A stretch of 64,000 nucleotides of DNA from Diphasiastrum complanatum (Eukaryota > Streptophyta > Lycopodiopsida > Lycopodiales > Lycopodiaceae), in NCBI GenBank assembly GCA_029204225.1, contig CM055099.1:42214597-42278596 (forward strand). Direction: 5' to 3'. The notes beneath the pieces are model-generated. The model was given only the letters and a program-made list of their open reading frames with translations. It had not been told where the DNA came from and did not search any database. The position numbers and the translations under genes are program-made. Shown piece by piece: positions 1 to 10,676 of the stretch; within the stretch, counting starts at the first letter, position 1, and each line of letters begins with the position of its first letter.

Positions 1-1203
1 TGGCAACAATATTTAACTTATACAATCCACAAATTTTGTCCCTAAAGCCATCAACAATCACTTTGAAATCTTGTTTCACATCTTTGATATGGCATTTCTT
101 GTGTTGAACTCTACCTTCAACTTATGATATGTCATTGTACCAATAAATAATAGACTTTTCTAAAGGCTAGGAACATATAAAAGATTTCAATTACTTTTAC
201 ATGTCGTTAAAAAAATTGAATAGGCACTCATCACCATTCGCTTGTGCAATTCTATCTCTATCCTTGGTAAGCCTTGATTTCAAATTTATGTGATTACCTG
301 AAAATTTTACGTTAATAACTCACCGTTAACAAACGTTAATTAACATTAACAAGTATTAAATCTCAAAAAAATTTCAAACAAAAATTGTCAAAGTTCTTTA
401 GAGTCTAAGTACATTTATATCTTAATATTGACTATGACTTTTCTTTCTCTATGAGATTTTGATATTGAATTTGAAATCCTTGTTGGTAAGCTCCAGCTTT
501 TTGAACCACAACTTATTCTCAGTCATGTGCCTTGTTGCTCCTGAATCCATGTATCAATGTGTGTGATCAATGGAATGTTGTGATGCTAATGATGTACTTT
601 TATCTTTACTGGCGCTATCATGATGTTCCTCATCAAGATTGGTCAACCGCTTCATCTTGCCCTTCTTGATATTCGCCTTCTTTTTGCAACAATCCCTTGT
701 CCAATGTCCAGGATTTTGGCAAATAAAAAAAAACTTGTTTTTTTTCTTCTTGTCTGATGAGGACCCATGATCATCATCCTCTACAATTGATTTCTTGGAC
801 TGCATCTTTTACTTATGCTACCCTTTGGCTAGCATTGCTTGCTCTTCGGATGAGGGTTGTTGAGATCTCACCACTTCTCGCCTTTGTTCTTTCTATAACA
901 TGATGTTGTGAAGATCCTCGAACTTTGATAACCTCTCCCTCAAAGCAATGCCACTTGAAAACATTTAGAAATTTTTGGATAGATCATTTATTACTGTGTA
1001 AATAAGCTCTACATTCCTTATTGGTTCACTAATAGCGATCGAAGATCCTTAATTTGCTTGAAGTAGGACCCTATTCCCTCATTTTCCTCCATGCAAACAT
1101 CTATCAGTTTGGTCCTCAAAAACATCATTTGAGAAGGGTTCGCCATTTGAAACTGTGTTTTTTAAGTGACTCCCAAACACCTCTTATTGTCACAATATGT
1201 TTC
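1..1203 (-). mobile_element. Ty1/copia retrotransposon fragment (gag, protease, start of pre-integrase), degraded
   Basis: Read on the minus strand this is the gag-to-protease part of a copia element, cut by the left edge of the window. Near 1150-1030 the frame reads MFLRTKLIDVCMEENEGIG, a UBN2-type gag segment. At 805-554 lies a basic gag tail with a nucleic-acid-binding knuckle (CQNPGHWTRDC) whose first Cys is Phe. At about 545-517 the retropepsin signature MDSGATRHMT is intact. Near 90-10 a GLYKLN-type pre-integrase motif follows. Stops and frameshifts separate these parts, so it is dead. No LTR was found at its 5' side; it joins a CACTA fragment directly at about 1203. Confidence 0.8.
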
Positions 1204-2054
1204 CATGTAGGGGAGTCACTAGGTACCCACATCACATCATCTGTATATCGATTCTTAGCATGCCAATTTACTAGTTTTGCCAAAGACCTGCATCAAAACA
1301 AACGATGTAGTCGTGGAATGACAAGAAAATGACGTAATACTTTTTGTGGCACACTTGATCCTTGTACATATGTTTTGTATTGTGGTGTGTTACATGTTGG
1401 GCATTGGTCTTTTTCTGAATGCACACCTCTATATAAAATGTGATCATTTGGGCATGCATGAATCTTTTCAAAATCCATTCTAAGCTTGATCAACATAATT
1501 CTAGCTTCTTTTTGCGATTCCAGCATCACATTGTCTAATTTTGGAAGTATTTTTTGCAATAAACTGCAAAAAAGTATTGTTGTTATAAAAATTGATGCGT
1601 AACCCTAGCAAAAATGGGTACCTAAATCCTTACAAACAATATAATGCATTTAGGATTTATGCATACCTGAACAATGATGTAATACTATTAGAACTTCATT
1701 TGTACGTAACTTGTAAGTTTAGAAGGAAAAGTGTTGTTGCAAATTGAGAAAAAGATGCTCTTGGATACAAGGGATTGTCGGCTCTTTGTGTAGGTTTTTC
1801 TTGCTTTTATCATCGATATGCAGCTTCTCATTTTCATCCATGTTCTCTCCACCCGTTGACTGTGCATGTTCATTGTCATTGTGAGTTGTAAAATACGATT
1901 CAAACATGCCATGCATCGCTTCATTGTCGTGTAGTACCTCAATATCATAATCTTGAGTATCATTTTCAACTATAACGTCTTCCTCATCAAATGTTTGCGG
2001 CAATCTACTAGCTTCTTCTATTTGTTTCATTCTTTGTTCTCTCATTTTTATCAA
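1204..2054 (-). mobile_element. CACTA (En/Spm) Tnp2 transposase fragment
   Basis: Minus-strand frames match the N-terminal half of plant CACTA Tnp2 transposases. 2054-1719 is the acidic leader. 1559-1293 contains IHACPNDHILYRG, then DQCPTCNTPQYK (paired cysteines) and VPQKVLRHFLVIPRLHRLF. In another frame at about 1290-1205 follow WHAKNRYTDDVMWVPSDSP and TWK, the usual continuation. Order and spacing are those of the family. Several frameshifts show decay. The homology stops abruptly at about 1203, where copia gag begins. No CACTA terminal repeat was found nearby. Confidence 0.75.
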
Positions 2055-3180
2055 GATTTTTCTTCACTTAGAATTCAATACTGATGGATCGAGGCCCTCT
2101 AATGGCATTCAATAGTGTTCTTGAACAAGCCGATATAAAATTTCTCATTTAAATAAAACAATGGAGACCTAAATAATCTAATATTCAAAAATTTCATGAG
2201 ATGTATTCATTGACTATTTCAATACTTCCTCAACTTCCATATTTCCACAAGTATTCATTGACAATGTGTCTTTGGCACATGACTTGTCCGTCACATCTGA
2301 CTCAGTTGCACACCACATTCGTTTTTTATATAATAGTTAGCCTACAAAAAATTGCAATTAGGTTGTTTCTTACAAGAATTGAAAATAATTAGCAAAATAT
2401 GGTAAATTGACTTCACATAAGCTTACCTTATTGACATTGTTGGCCTTGTCACTAGATTCTCCGTCTAATGAGCTACACAAACATTGTTGACACTATAATG
2501 TGAATTTTAGGTGATGATGTATACAAGCTAGGTATATTGTAGTTATTGTAGAAAATTTGTATGAGAATGTTTTTATAGTAATATTATCGATTTTGAAAAT
2601 GCTAGTCACTTGGGGGAGATGTTCTCAACATCCACTCGTTTTTTATGACGTTTAAAAATATATTGCAAATATTTTAACTTGTATTCAGAATTTTGTTTGC
2701 TCATGACAATGTTTCAACATCCATGGGAGACGAGAGGAGAGGAGAGGGAGGTTGAAGGTTGAAGTGGTCGTTGAAGGGCCCGTGGGCCGTTGAAGGCTAT
2801 AGGCTACTGAAGGCTAAAGGCTGCATTGAGGCCCCTGCTTAGTTTAGGCCTGATGCCCTTTTCCAACAAATTAAAAATTACAGGTTTTTTTACAAGAGGT
2901 TAAAAAAGTATTAGCCCTTTAGATTAGTAGGCGAATAAATTTGATAGGTGAATAAATAATTTTAAAAATGAGCTTTTAAGGCTGCGTATATTTTTCACAA
3001 GCACTGCTCAGCCGATATCACCCTGACAATACCCAAGCCAGTTCAGACGAGCCACCAATTTACAAACATGATGATACTTATACTTATACTCGACCATTGG
3101 AGTGGTATCAAAATTCTTAAAAAAATATAATATCTAAACCGAAGTAGTATTAAAAGTACTGGATTGCCTTAAAAAGCTTT
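2055..3180. other. Intergenic stretch without recognisable gene
   Basis: No coding signal was recognised. 2055-2400 may be the non-coding upstream part of the CACTA fragment. At 2748-2830 a short run of imperfect GTTGAAGG/TTGAAGGC repeats occurs next to a purine-rich GAGAGGAGAGG tract. The rest is AT-rich unique-looking sequence. Confidence 0.5.
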
Positions 3181-4289
3181 GAACTTATAAAGTTTGAAAG
3201 CGTAACGCAGCGAAAGCCTTGATTGTCCGAGATTTACCTCTTCTCCACGCAGCACGCCGTACTCGCAGCTTCCTTGCTGGGGGCCGATCCCTCAAGGCTC
3301 AACCTGGCCTGCCCTCATTGATGCAGCCTGTAGCGGCTGCCTGCCTGCCACTGTTATAGCTGGCCCCTCTCTTTATCGTCGGCTTAATACCCGCTTGCAT
3401 CTTCATCACTTCTCCCCTTTTCCCTCCATCCTGCGTAGCGTACAATCACGGTTCACCCCTCGAGAATCGAGCTCGCTGCTGTGCAATGCAGTCGTCTTCA
3501 AATCTTACTTTAATGTTTGTTTGCATGCCATGCATTGCAAACCTCGTATCAGCATATCCTTCGTAGGTATAATAGCTGAGGCCTGAGGTAGAAGTTAGAA
3601 CACTGAAAGCGCCTTTGTAACATGTAGTATGTCATGTATGATGTATGATCCATCATCCCACCTTCGGTCAGCTTATCCAAATCCGATTACCGGTTGTATT
3701 TTCGTCTTTGTCCTTTTTTATGATGATGTATGTTCTCGACGAGCTAAGCCGCTAAAGCTCTTTTCAGAGAATGACAAGCTCAATAAGTGACAATAAGCCC
3801 TTGCTTGAGGCTTGGACTGTGGGACGTAATGGAGATGAAGCGCTGCCCCCATTTCGATACTACTATATAGTGAGATTTTTATGAGTGAATGAGCTTTGCA
3901 GGTGATCCGGTCCATATTTATAACAAGAGTCATTGCTTTGTTAGAACTTAGCAGTGTTCAATTTGTTTCAAGGCTCGAAAGACTTTTGCAAGCATTTTTT
4001 GTTTAGCTGGATACTCAGTACCGTGCATCAGGCTGGCCATTCGCGCTTTGCTGTTGGAAATATTTTCTAAACAATCGTTCTGTTGATGCTGTCGGTCGAC
4101 GGTTGACATCCCAGTGCTAAAATCTTATTGGTCTATTCAACTTCAAACTATTGGAAATATTCATCAGCAGTGTGGCAGCTTGCAATCAATTCCTGTTTGT
4201 GATATTCTATAGGAGTGGGAGTCAAAGGAAGTAGAACTTGTAGAAATATTTTTTGCAACGGCAACGTTTTCAAGAAGCTGTTCTATCTC
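3181..4289 (+). promoter_or_regulatory. Probable promoter and 5' untranslated region of the SIAMESE-RELATED gene
   Basis: Base composition changes at about 3220 from AT-rich to GC-richer, pyrimidine-rich sequence (CTTCTCCCC and CCCTCC tracts at 3400-3430) that continues toward the coding region. A TATA-like CTATATAG lies at about 3863. Short upstream reading frames occur. A 5' UTR intron is possible (GT-rich donors near 3565, several CAG acceptors near 4170), but nothing fixes it. The boundaries are inference. Confidence 0.35.
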
Positions 4290-4691
4290 ATGGCTCCAGT
4301 CTCGAATAACTGTCCTTGTGAAGGACAAACTTCAACACCTGAGCGGAGCAACCTTGTTGATGCGGAAAACATCGATTTCCTATATGATAGCAGTTCGATG
4401 TTACTGAAGCTAAATGCTAACCAAGATCCTGTTGTGAAGATGCAGTCAAGGAGCCAAGATATTGAAGCTCAGCGGCTGGACAGCAGTAGCTTTTCAGCTG
4501 TTGAAAGCTCAGTAAATGAGGGTTGGCAAACTCCAAAAACTAAAGCTTACAGAATACCTGAGCTGCACGACTGCCCACCAGCTCCACGCAAGCGGCGCGC
4601 AGTTGGCAGGAAAAGGCTGGCTGGAAAAGCAAGCTTCTTCAAACCTCAAGACTTCGATCTTTTCTTCCCCCGTGACAAGTTGCGAGTATAA
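4290..4691 (+). CDS. SMR: SIAMESE/SIAMESE-RELATED cyclin-dependent kinase inhibitor (133 aa)
   Basis: Single-exon reading frame for a small plant-specific CDK inhibitor of the SIM/SMR (also ICK/KRP-motif-bearing) family. These proteins bind CDK-cyclin complexes in the nucleus, block mitotic entry and promote endoreduplication. The C-terminal half carries the family motifs in order: TPKTKAYRIP (residues 81-90), CPPAPRKRR (95-103) with a basic run that could act as a nuclear signal (to about 113), and the C-terminal FFKPQDFDLFF (116-126). The N-terminal 75 residues are low-complexity and acidic, as usual. The frame is open 25 codons further upstream to ATG 4215. I chose the ATG at 4290 because the upstream stretch is Cys/Phe-rich and unlike the family, but 4215 is possible (158 aa). 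Length fits the family. No disruption is visible, so it looks functional. Confidence 0.85.
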   Translation: MAPVSNNCPCEGQTSTPERSNLVDAENIDFLYDSSSMLLKLNANQDPVVKMQSRSQDIEAQRLDSSSFSAVESSVNEGWQTPKTKAYRIPELHDCPPAPRKRRAVGRKRLAGKASFFKPQDFDLFFPRDKLRV

Positions 4692-5474
4692 CAGCTGTGG
4701 CCGTGGTCACTGCTCAGCTCGTATCCTGTAAAGACGTGTGATTGTTCTCGCAGAACTTAAGACGAAAGCCCCATGTTGTGTAGTGTAAAATGCAGATGTA
4801 TTGATGCCAGAACCATTCTGTAAATGAAAGCTTAGCTATTGTCCATGTGGGTTGCTGTAATTTCTCCTAGGTGGCTGTAGAGGTTTTTGTGGATTATATT
4901 GAGCGCCGATACGGCGTGCAGCGTTAGCTACCCCAGCTTTGCAAATCGCCCACGATGTGGGTTTAGCTCCTCGTGCACGGAGGACTTATTCTGTATTCGA
5001 CTTGTTCACACGAACTTATTCATGGTTTCTTAGATGGAGACTTGTCTGTTTCAATGGTTTCTCAAATAGAGACTTGTTTGCTTTTTCAATCAACTTGAAC
5101 CTTTAACTGTTTGCATGACACGCTTTGCTGATATGGGTACTTTACGTTAGCCGTAGAGCCGTTGTTGCAGCGGTCAGTGATCGCAGATAAATGTCCAGTG
5201 TCTATTACCCAGGTTGTACATTAGCTTGTTAGCTCGTTTTTCAAGCAAATAGTTACCTTAAATGTTGAACCTCTCTTGGTTTCTTTTGTATTTTAGAGTC
5301 ACAAAAGTTAAACCTTTTGTGTTTCCTAGGTTCTAACAGATCATCTACATATTTCACCGAAGCTCTCTTATGAACATCTATTAAAAATTAACATCTAGGT
5401 ATTGGTGTTACTGATAAAATCTCTGTGTGAATATCTAATATTAGATATGACCCATTGCCACTGCAAAATGCAAT
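4692..5474. other. 3' flank of the SMR gene, no further gene seen
   Basis: The transcript end probably lies in the first few hundred bases; AATGAAA at about 4821 is a weak poly(A) signal candidate. Small direct repeats (GGTTTCT..AGA.GGAGACTTGT, about 5020-5080) occur. Nothing else was recognised. Confidence 0.4.
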
Positions 5475-5508
5475 CAGTGCATGTGCACTGATCGGTGCAC
5501 ATGCACTG
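5475..5508. repeat. Perfect 14-bp inverted repeat (hairpin)
   Basis: CAGTGCATGTGCAC at 5475-5488 is followed by a 6-base loop and its exact reverse complement at 5495-5508. Purine/pyrimidine alternation (TGCATGTGCAC) makes both arms prone to unusual structure. No gene is close enough to call it a terminator. Confidence 0.8.
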
Positions 5509-5547
5509 CGCACATTCCTCAATTTCTCATTGGGTGTCCCATGAAAA

Positions 5548-5646
5548 GGTGAATATGCATGTGCAACTTTTTTAGTTTGATAATTTCAATGTATATAACA
5601 TTCATTGAAATTATCAAATTAAAAAAGTTGCACTTATACATTTCAC
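5548..5646. repeat. MITE-like hairpin with arms of about 44 bp
   Basis: The segment 5548-5591 and the reverse complement of 5603-5646 match closely (core GTGCAACTTTTTTA..TTGATAATTTCAATG on both) around an 11-base AT loop. A short, nearly all-palindrome, AT-rich element is typical of foldback/MITE transposons. No target-site duplication could be assigned. Confidence 0.6.
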
Positions 5647-5960
5647 AGAAAAGGCTAGTTTCCCTCTGGCCTTCTATCTTGCTTGGGACGAAGCCCTAAT
5701 ACATCTCCCCATCTCCCCTTTCACAACTGAAGGGTTATGCAAGGCCTCCTCGGCCATAGCCCTCCGGCATTTTCCAATCTTGGCCCTTAGGCTCCGAAAA
5801 GCCCGGACTTTGGGACAATGTAGGTAATGTAAACATTGGCCATTCGAGGGCCAATGTTGTGTGTTACTAGATACAATGGTAAGTGCCATTAGCCATAACT
5901 TACTTGGGAATTTATTATGTGAGTATGGCTTGACAATTGTTATTGCACAGCTTGTTGTTG

Positions 5961-6030
5961 CTCTCTTTAGGCCATCAAGCCCATGGGTGTTGTTGTTGAT
6001 CTCTTTAGGCCCATCAAGCCCATGGGTGTT
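5961..6030. repeat. Short tandem duplication (about 38 bp)
   Basis: The unit beginning TCTCTTTAGGCC and containing CATCAAGCCCATGGGTGTT is present twice in direct orientation, with one inserted C in the second copy. Confidence 0.8.
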
Positions 6031-6489
6031 ATAGGCACGCAACCCTCTTGCTAATTTTGTGATGTGTAATGTTCTCGCAAGCTCTAAGAAAAGGTTTTGT
6101 GAAGTTTGACTTATCTAAGAAGTCTCAAAACTTGGGTCTCAACACACCATATTTTGAGATATTTTATTAGGCTCACCTTTGTGCTTGTTTCATGATTATG
6201 AGCACATTAAATATTATCATGACTTTGAACAAAGAAGTGTGACATAATTCTTTGCTATAATCTAGCAACCTTCTTGCTGTAGATGTGAGTCATCATTTTT
6301 GCTCTTGGAATGATGAGGTGGTGTATCATAAGTTGCGACATGCTAATATATATTATCTCACCTTATGCCATAAACTAAAGTCCTCATATAGGTGTGTGTT
6401 CATTCCATTTGGGCCACAACTAGCATCTTCGCTTTTTGGGATGAACCATTTGGTCCATCGATCTTTTGGTGGGGCCACATTGAAGTCCA

Positions 6490-6493
<4 letters not shown>

Positions 6494-6537
<44 letters not shown>

Positions 6538-6583
6538 CCTCAACTCAACTCAACTCATCTCACCTCACCTCACCTCACCTCAC
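6494..6583. repeat. (CT)21 tract followed by CAACT/CACCT pentamer tract
   Basis: An uninterrupted (TC)n run at 6494-6535 passes directly into CTCAA and CTCAC pentamers up to about 6583. Open frames across it encode only Leu-Ser repeats and are not genes. Confidence 0.95.
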
Positions 6584-6886
6584 GCTATTGCCTTTTCTTG
6601 TGAAACCTAGAAAAATCTAAAAAAACCCTAAAAACCTGCAAAAGATAAAGAAACAGGGCCTCTCTCTCTATCCTGATGCATGCATATCATTCTCTCTTGC
6701 CCTTTTATAGATTTTCTCTTTCTAGAATTTCTCTTTCTATGAATTTCAAAAGTCACACGTTCTCTCTTTAGAAATTTTTAAATTCACATGTCATTTTCAA
6801 GCATTTCAAATGCCCTTAAAATAAGTTTTACGGCAAACGTGGACCAATGAGAATAGACAAAACCTTTTCTTGTCTATCATTGCCCA

Positions 6887-6890
<4 letters not shown>

Positions 6891-6935
<45 letters not shown>
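6891..6935. repeat. (CT)n microsatellite
   Basis: Uninterrupted CT dinucleotides over 45 bases, within sequence lacking any gene. Confidence 0.95.
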
Positions 6936-6937
<2 letters not shown>

Positions 6938-7479
6938 GCCACATTTACAAACAAAGGTAGCAAATAGCTACTTTCTTGAGCCTTTTTCTCTAGCAGAAAG
7001 CTTAGGTCCGCATGAATTTTAAATGGATGTTATTTTGCTATCTACCAACATTCAAAGCTCAAAATTTGGCGCTTACATATGGTAAAGATTCTGTTTATAT
7101 TTCTTGAAAATTAGTGGTGGAATTTTTTAGATTAATTTAGAATGTTTGAATTTAATTGTAATAAAAAAAAGCTTTTGTATAGCCCCAACTCCCTTGCAAT
7201 CTTATTTTTGAATAATAATGTTAAAATTAAATGGTGTTTTCATATTTATGAATGTATTAAATTGTTAAATTCATATTCTTAAAAAACTAATGAATGTTAT
7301 TTAAATTGATTAGATTCAAAATCTTTCAATTTCTTGAAATATGTAAACAAAATATCATTTATTTCTTTTCAAATGAATTTATATTTTTTCACAAATCATT
7401 TTTAAATTTTGGTTGTCTTAAAGCAATTTATTTTATTATGTTTGAATATTTGAATATTTACCTAGATTCCAATATCTCT

Positions 7480-7865
7480 ATAAAATTCCTATGATTTATT
7501 ATTCTAATAAATATAAAATCTTCAAAACTATTGATTAAAATTTATGCTTCAATTCTAAGAATTTTTTTTTAAACAAGCACTATTTTTTAACAAAGTTTTG
7601 AAATCTAGAAATATTTGTATAAAATAAAATTTTCAATAGAAAAAATTATTTTATTACTTATTTTAGGGGTTGTGTGATTAACTATTTGATTTTAAATAAA
7701 ATAATTTTTAAATATATGCTAGTTTAAAGATTTTAATAATTTCTATTAATGAAATTTTTTCTAGCATGATTAAACTTTCTAACAAAAGAAGATAGCTTTT
7801 TTCGTATTAGAATATATTTTGGTAAAGCATTTTAAATATTGGCAATTTTTTAAAAAAAATTTCAT
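7480..7865. repeat. Diverged third copy of the repeat that forms the 8.07-8.99 kb palindrome
   Basis: Blocks such as TTATTTTAGGGGTTGTGTGATTA, ATATATGCTAGTTTAAA, TTTTTTCTAGCATGATTAAA and GCATTTTAAATATTGGCA occur here in the same order as in 8740-8930, with many substitutions. The copy is direct relative to the right arm and inverted relative to the left arm. Flanking sequence is strongly AT-rich and non-coding from 7100 onward. Confidence 0.65.
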
Positions 7866-7965
7866 CATGTCACAAGCAAAGAAAAGAAAAAGAACAATAT
7901 TTGGAAGCATAAGAAGCATAAAGAAGAAAATGGGAAGAAATAAGAGGAAAACAATGAATGAAAAT

Positions 7966-8072
7966 TGAGAATGGCTCTCAATGTCATTTCTCTTTTATTG
8001 GTCATGAAAGAGAAATGACATGGAGAGCCATTTTCATTCATAAAACAATGAGAGCCATTCTCAATTTTATGA
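7966..8072. repeat. Short nested inverted repeats (AGAGCCATTCTCA family)
   Basis: GAGAATGGCTCTCA at about 7967 recurs inverted near 8050. The block around CCAATAAAAGAGAAATGACAT occurs inverted at about 7982 and direct at 8072 onward, with a further partial copy near 8007. These small repeats border the left arm of the large palindrome. Confidence 0.65.
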
Positions 8073-8987
8073 CCAATAAAAGAGAAATGACATGGAGAGC
8101 CAGTTTTTTTTAATTTTCAATTTTTCTTGAAAAATGCCAATATTTAAAATGCTTCAAAAATATATATTGTAATACAAAGAAAAAAATCTTATTTTGCTAG
8201 AAATTTTAATTATGCTAAAAAAATTAATTAATATATTATTAGTTAGATTTTTAAATTAGCATATATTACATAATGATGTTATTTAAAATAAAATCCTTAA
8301 TTACACAACCACTAAAATACATGAAAAGAAATTATTTTTCTTTATTTCAAAAAAAACATTAATTTTATTTAAAAGATTTAAAATAAATAAATAAAAGTAC
8401 TTGTATCAAAAAGGATATTTTAAAAATTGAAGCAAAATTCTAATCAATATTTAAATTTTAATATGAATAAAGAATTATGAATTTAGGTGATTTGAATAGT
8501 TTAAAAAATTTGAGATTGACTTATTTGTTGAATTCTTAAGTCAATCTCAAATTTTTTAAACTATTCAAATCACCTAAATTCATAATTCTTTATTCATATT
8601 AAAATTTAAATATTGATTAGAATTTTGCTTCAATTTTTAAAATATCCTTTTTGATACAAGTACTTTTATTTATTTATTTTAAATCTTTTAAATAAAATTA
8701 ATGTTTTTTTTGAAATAAAGAAAAATAATTTCTTTTCATGTATTTTAGTGGTTGTGTAATTAAGGATTTTATTTTAAATAACATCATTATGTAATATATG
8801 CTAATTTAAAAATCTAACTAATAATATATTAATTAATTTTTTTAGCATAATTAAAATTTCTAGCAAAATAAGATTTTTTTCTTTGTATTACAATATATAT
8901 TTTTGAAGCATTTTAAATATTGGCATTTTTCAAGAAAAATTGAAAATTAAAAAAAACTGGCTCTCCATGTCATTTCTCTTTTATTGG
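8073..8987. repeat. Large near-perfect palindrome: 451-bp inverted arms around a 13-bp spacer
   Basis: Left arm 8073-8523 and right arm 8537-8987 are reverse complements. Paired positions sum to 17060 at both ends, so there is no net indel, and I saw no mismatch where I compared blocks. The spacer is TTTGTTGAATTCT. The arms are about 80 percent A+T and non-coding. Transcription across it would give a long double-stranded hairpin. The near identity means a recent origin or strong homogenisation. Confidence 0.9.
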
Positions 8988-9030
8988 AGATTGAAAATTT
9001 GAGATTGACTTATTTGTTGAATTCTTTTAG

Positions 9031-9090
<60 letters not shown>
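8988..9090. repeat. Repeat of the palindrome centre followed by an (AT)n tract
   Basis: From about 8997 the sequence AATTTGAGATTGACTTATTT and the following TGTTGAATTCTT repeat the palindrome centre (8507-8537) in direct orientation, then continue into TTAGAAATAT and an uninterrupted (AT)n run at 9033-9090. Confidence 0.85.
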
Positions 9091-9093
<3 letters not shown>

Positions 9094-10328
9094 ATTTTCT
9101 TAAGACTAATTATGATGACTAAAATATTAATATCTAAAATTGATTGTCTTGAGAAATTTAACTGAAAATTTTAAGAAAAAATATATCACTCATGATTATC
9201 AATGTGTTTAATTTCTTCTTTCTACCCTTCATTTTATCATTTGTCTCTTTCTCTAGACCTTTTTTTTTGAGCTAGAAATAAGGACATTGCTATGCATGCT
9301 TTAAAAAGATAGATTTACAAGAAGTGAAAGTAGTGGTTTGGACCCACATTTAAAATAGCAGTACAAGCCTTACAAGATTATCTTAATTCACAAGCTCACT
9401 TTTGGTGTAGACATACTATCAAATTCACATAGCCAGAATCAAAAACTTATTGTTAGCTTTTATCTAATGGCCTCATCAGATCTGCTTTATATTTCTGCTT
9501 GATGTTTCAGCTTGCTAGAATTTGTTATTTACATCAGTGTTGTTTCTCGTATTGGTCACATGAAAATACCTCCTACAACTGGTGCATACTATCAATTTAG
9601 AAAAAAAATCAGGGGTTTCACTATTTAAGACGGTCTTAAAACAAAGGGCAGTAACCACATTTGTCCAAGATTTTAGATCAGCTATAGAACACGGGAGCAA
9701 ATATTCATGAAACAATCAAGGCCTAATATTTGGTTGTTTTCGTAGACTATCTATTGTGTGCCATTTTTTGAGTTACGCTGTCTTGCTCTGGGTGATGGAT
9801 ACTACCAAACTGAGATACAGGAAAAAAATCAAATTCATGTTGATTTCCTCCAGCAATGATGAATATGCATAAGGTCTTAGAGATGCAGTATGGGCTATGA
9901 ATGAAGATTTTCTACCTTGTGGGAGGGTGCTCTAGCTACAAAGTGATGTCACATGCCCTTGTATAGCAAGAAGTTATGGCTTTTCTCTCTTTCCATCTCT
10001 CCCAGGCTGTTTGTGGACCTTTAGCAAGTGCTGCACATGGGCTGTTCTATCAGAGAAGTGAAGGAGAAGTTTTTCAGATCCGGTGAGACAACCGTGTCTC
10101 TGCATTTTAGAGAATAAAGGAAGATCTCAGTGAAAAGGCGAGGTCATTGCTTTGAGGCATGCCAACCAGCCCTATTCACATCTATTGGCATACTGGTTAC
10201 GCGTGATTCTTGATGAGGCTCACCTTGTGAAAAGTCCCAGTGCTCAGCAAACTAGAGCTCGGTATCTTTGGAAGCTGATAGAAGGTGGGCTGTAACTGGA
10301 ACACCGATACCAAATAATTCTAAGGATT

Positions 10329-10545
10329 TGTTCAGCCTTATGATGTTTCCGATAGGTCATTCTGGACACGCACAATACAAAGACCTGTTTTAATTGGAGA
10401 AAGAAGCAGATTTTCCCGTCTTCAGATCTGTTCAGCCTCATGATGTTTCTTAAACTGCAGCCACTTAACGATAGGTCAATTTGGACACGCACAATACAAA
10501 GACCTCTTGTAAGTGAAAAAAGAAGCGGATTTTCCTGTCTTCAGG
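10329..10545. repeat. Tandem duplication of about 100 bp
   Basis: The unit starting TGTTCAGCCT (10329-10428) is repeated at 10429-10545. Both contain GATAGGTCA, GGACACGCACAATACAAAGA and AGAAGC.GATTTTCC.GTCTTCAG. The second unit has an extra insert of about 17 bases after GATGTTTC and several substitutions, so the event is not recent. Confidence 0.85.
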
Positions 10546-10560
10546 TAATGGATCTGTAAC

Positions 10561-10676
10561 GATGGAACTGATTGCATGATATTCTGATATAAGTCAACCC
10601 TTCTTTATAAGGTTTTCATTTGTGCAAGCGATGAAACTGATTGCATGATATTCTGATATAAGTCAACCCTTCTGTA
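10561..10676. repeat. Tandem duplication, 69-bp offset
   Basis: GATGGAACTGATTGCATGAT and the following ATTCTGATATAAGTCAACCC at 10561 recur at 10630 with one base changed, separated by a short unique segment. Confidence 0.85.

Noticed and set aside
1-2100. Search for CACTACAA-type terminal repeats around the Tnp2 fragment and the 34-40 kb insertion
   Set aside because: None found at plausible positions, so element ends are not claimed.
6285-6620. Open frames across the (CT)n tract encoding Leu-Ser repeats
   Set aside because: Every CT or GA tract gives long artificial frames (Leu-Ser, Arg-Glu); no conserved flanking sequence. The same applies to frames at 24.1, 28.1-28.6, 38.0-39.6, 42.2, 49.1 and 55.5 kb.
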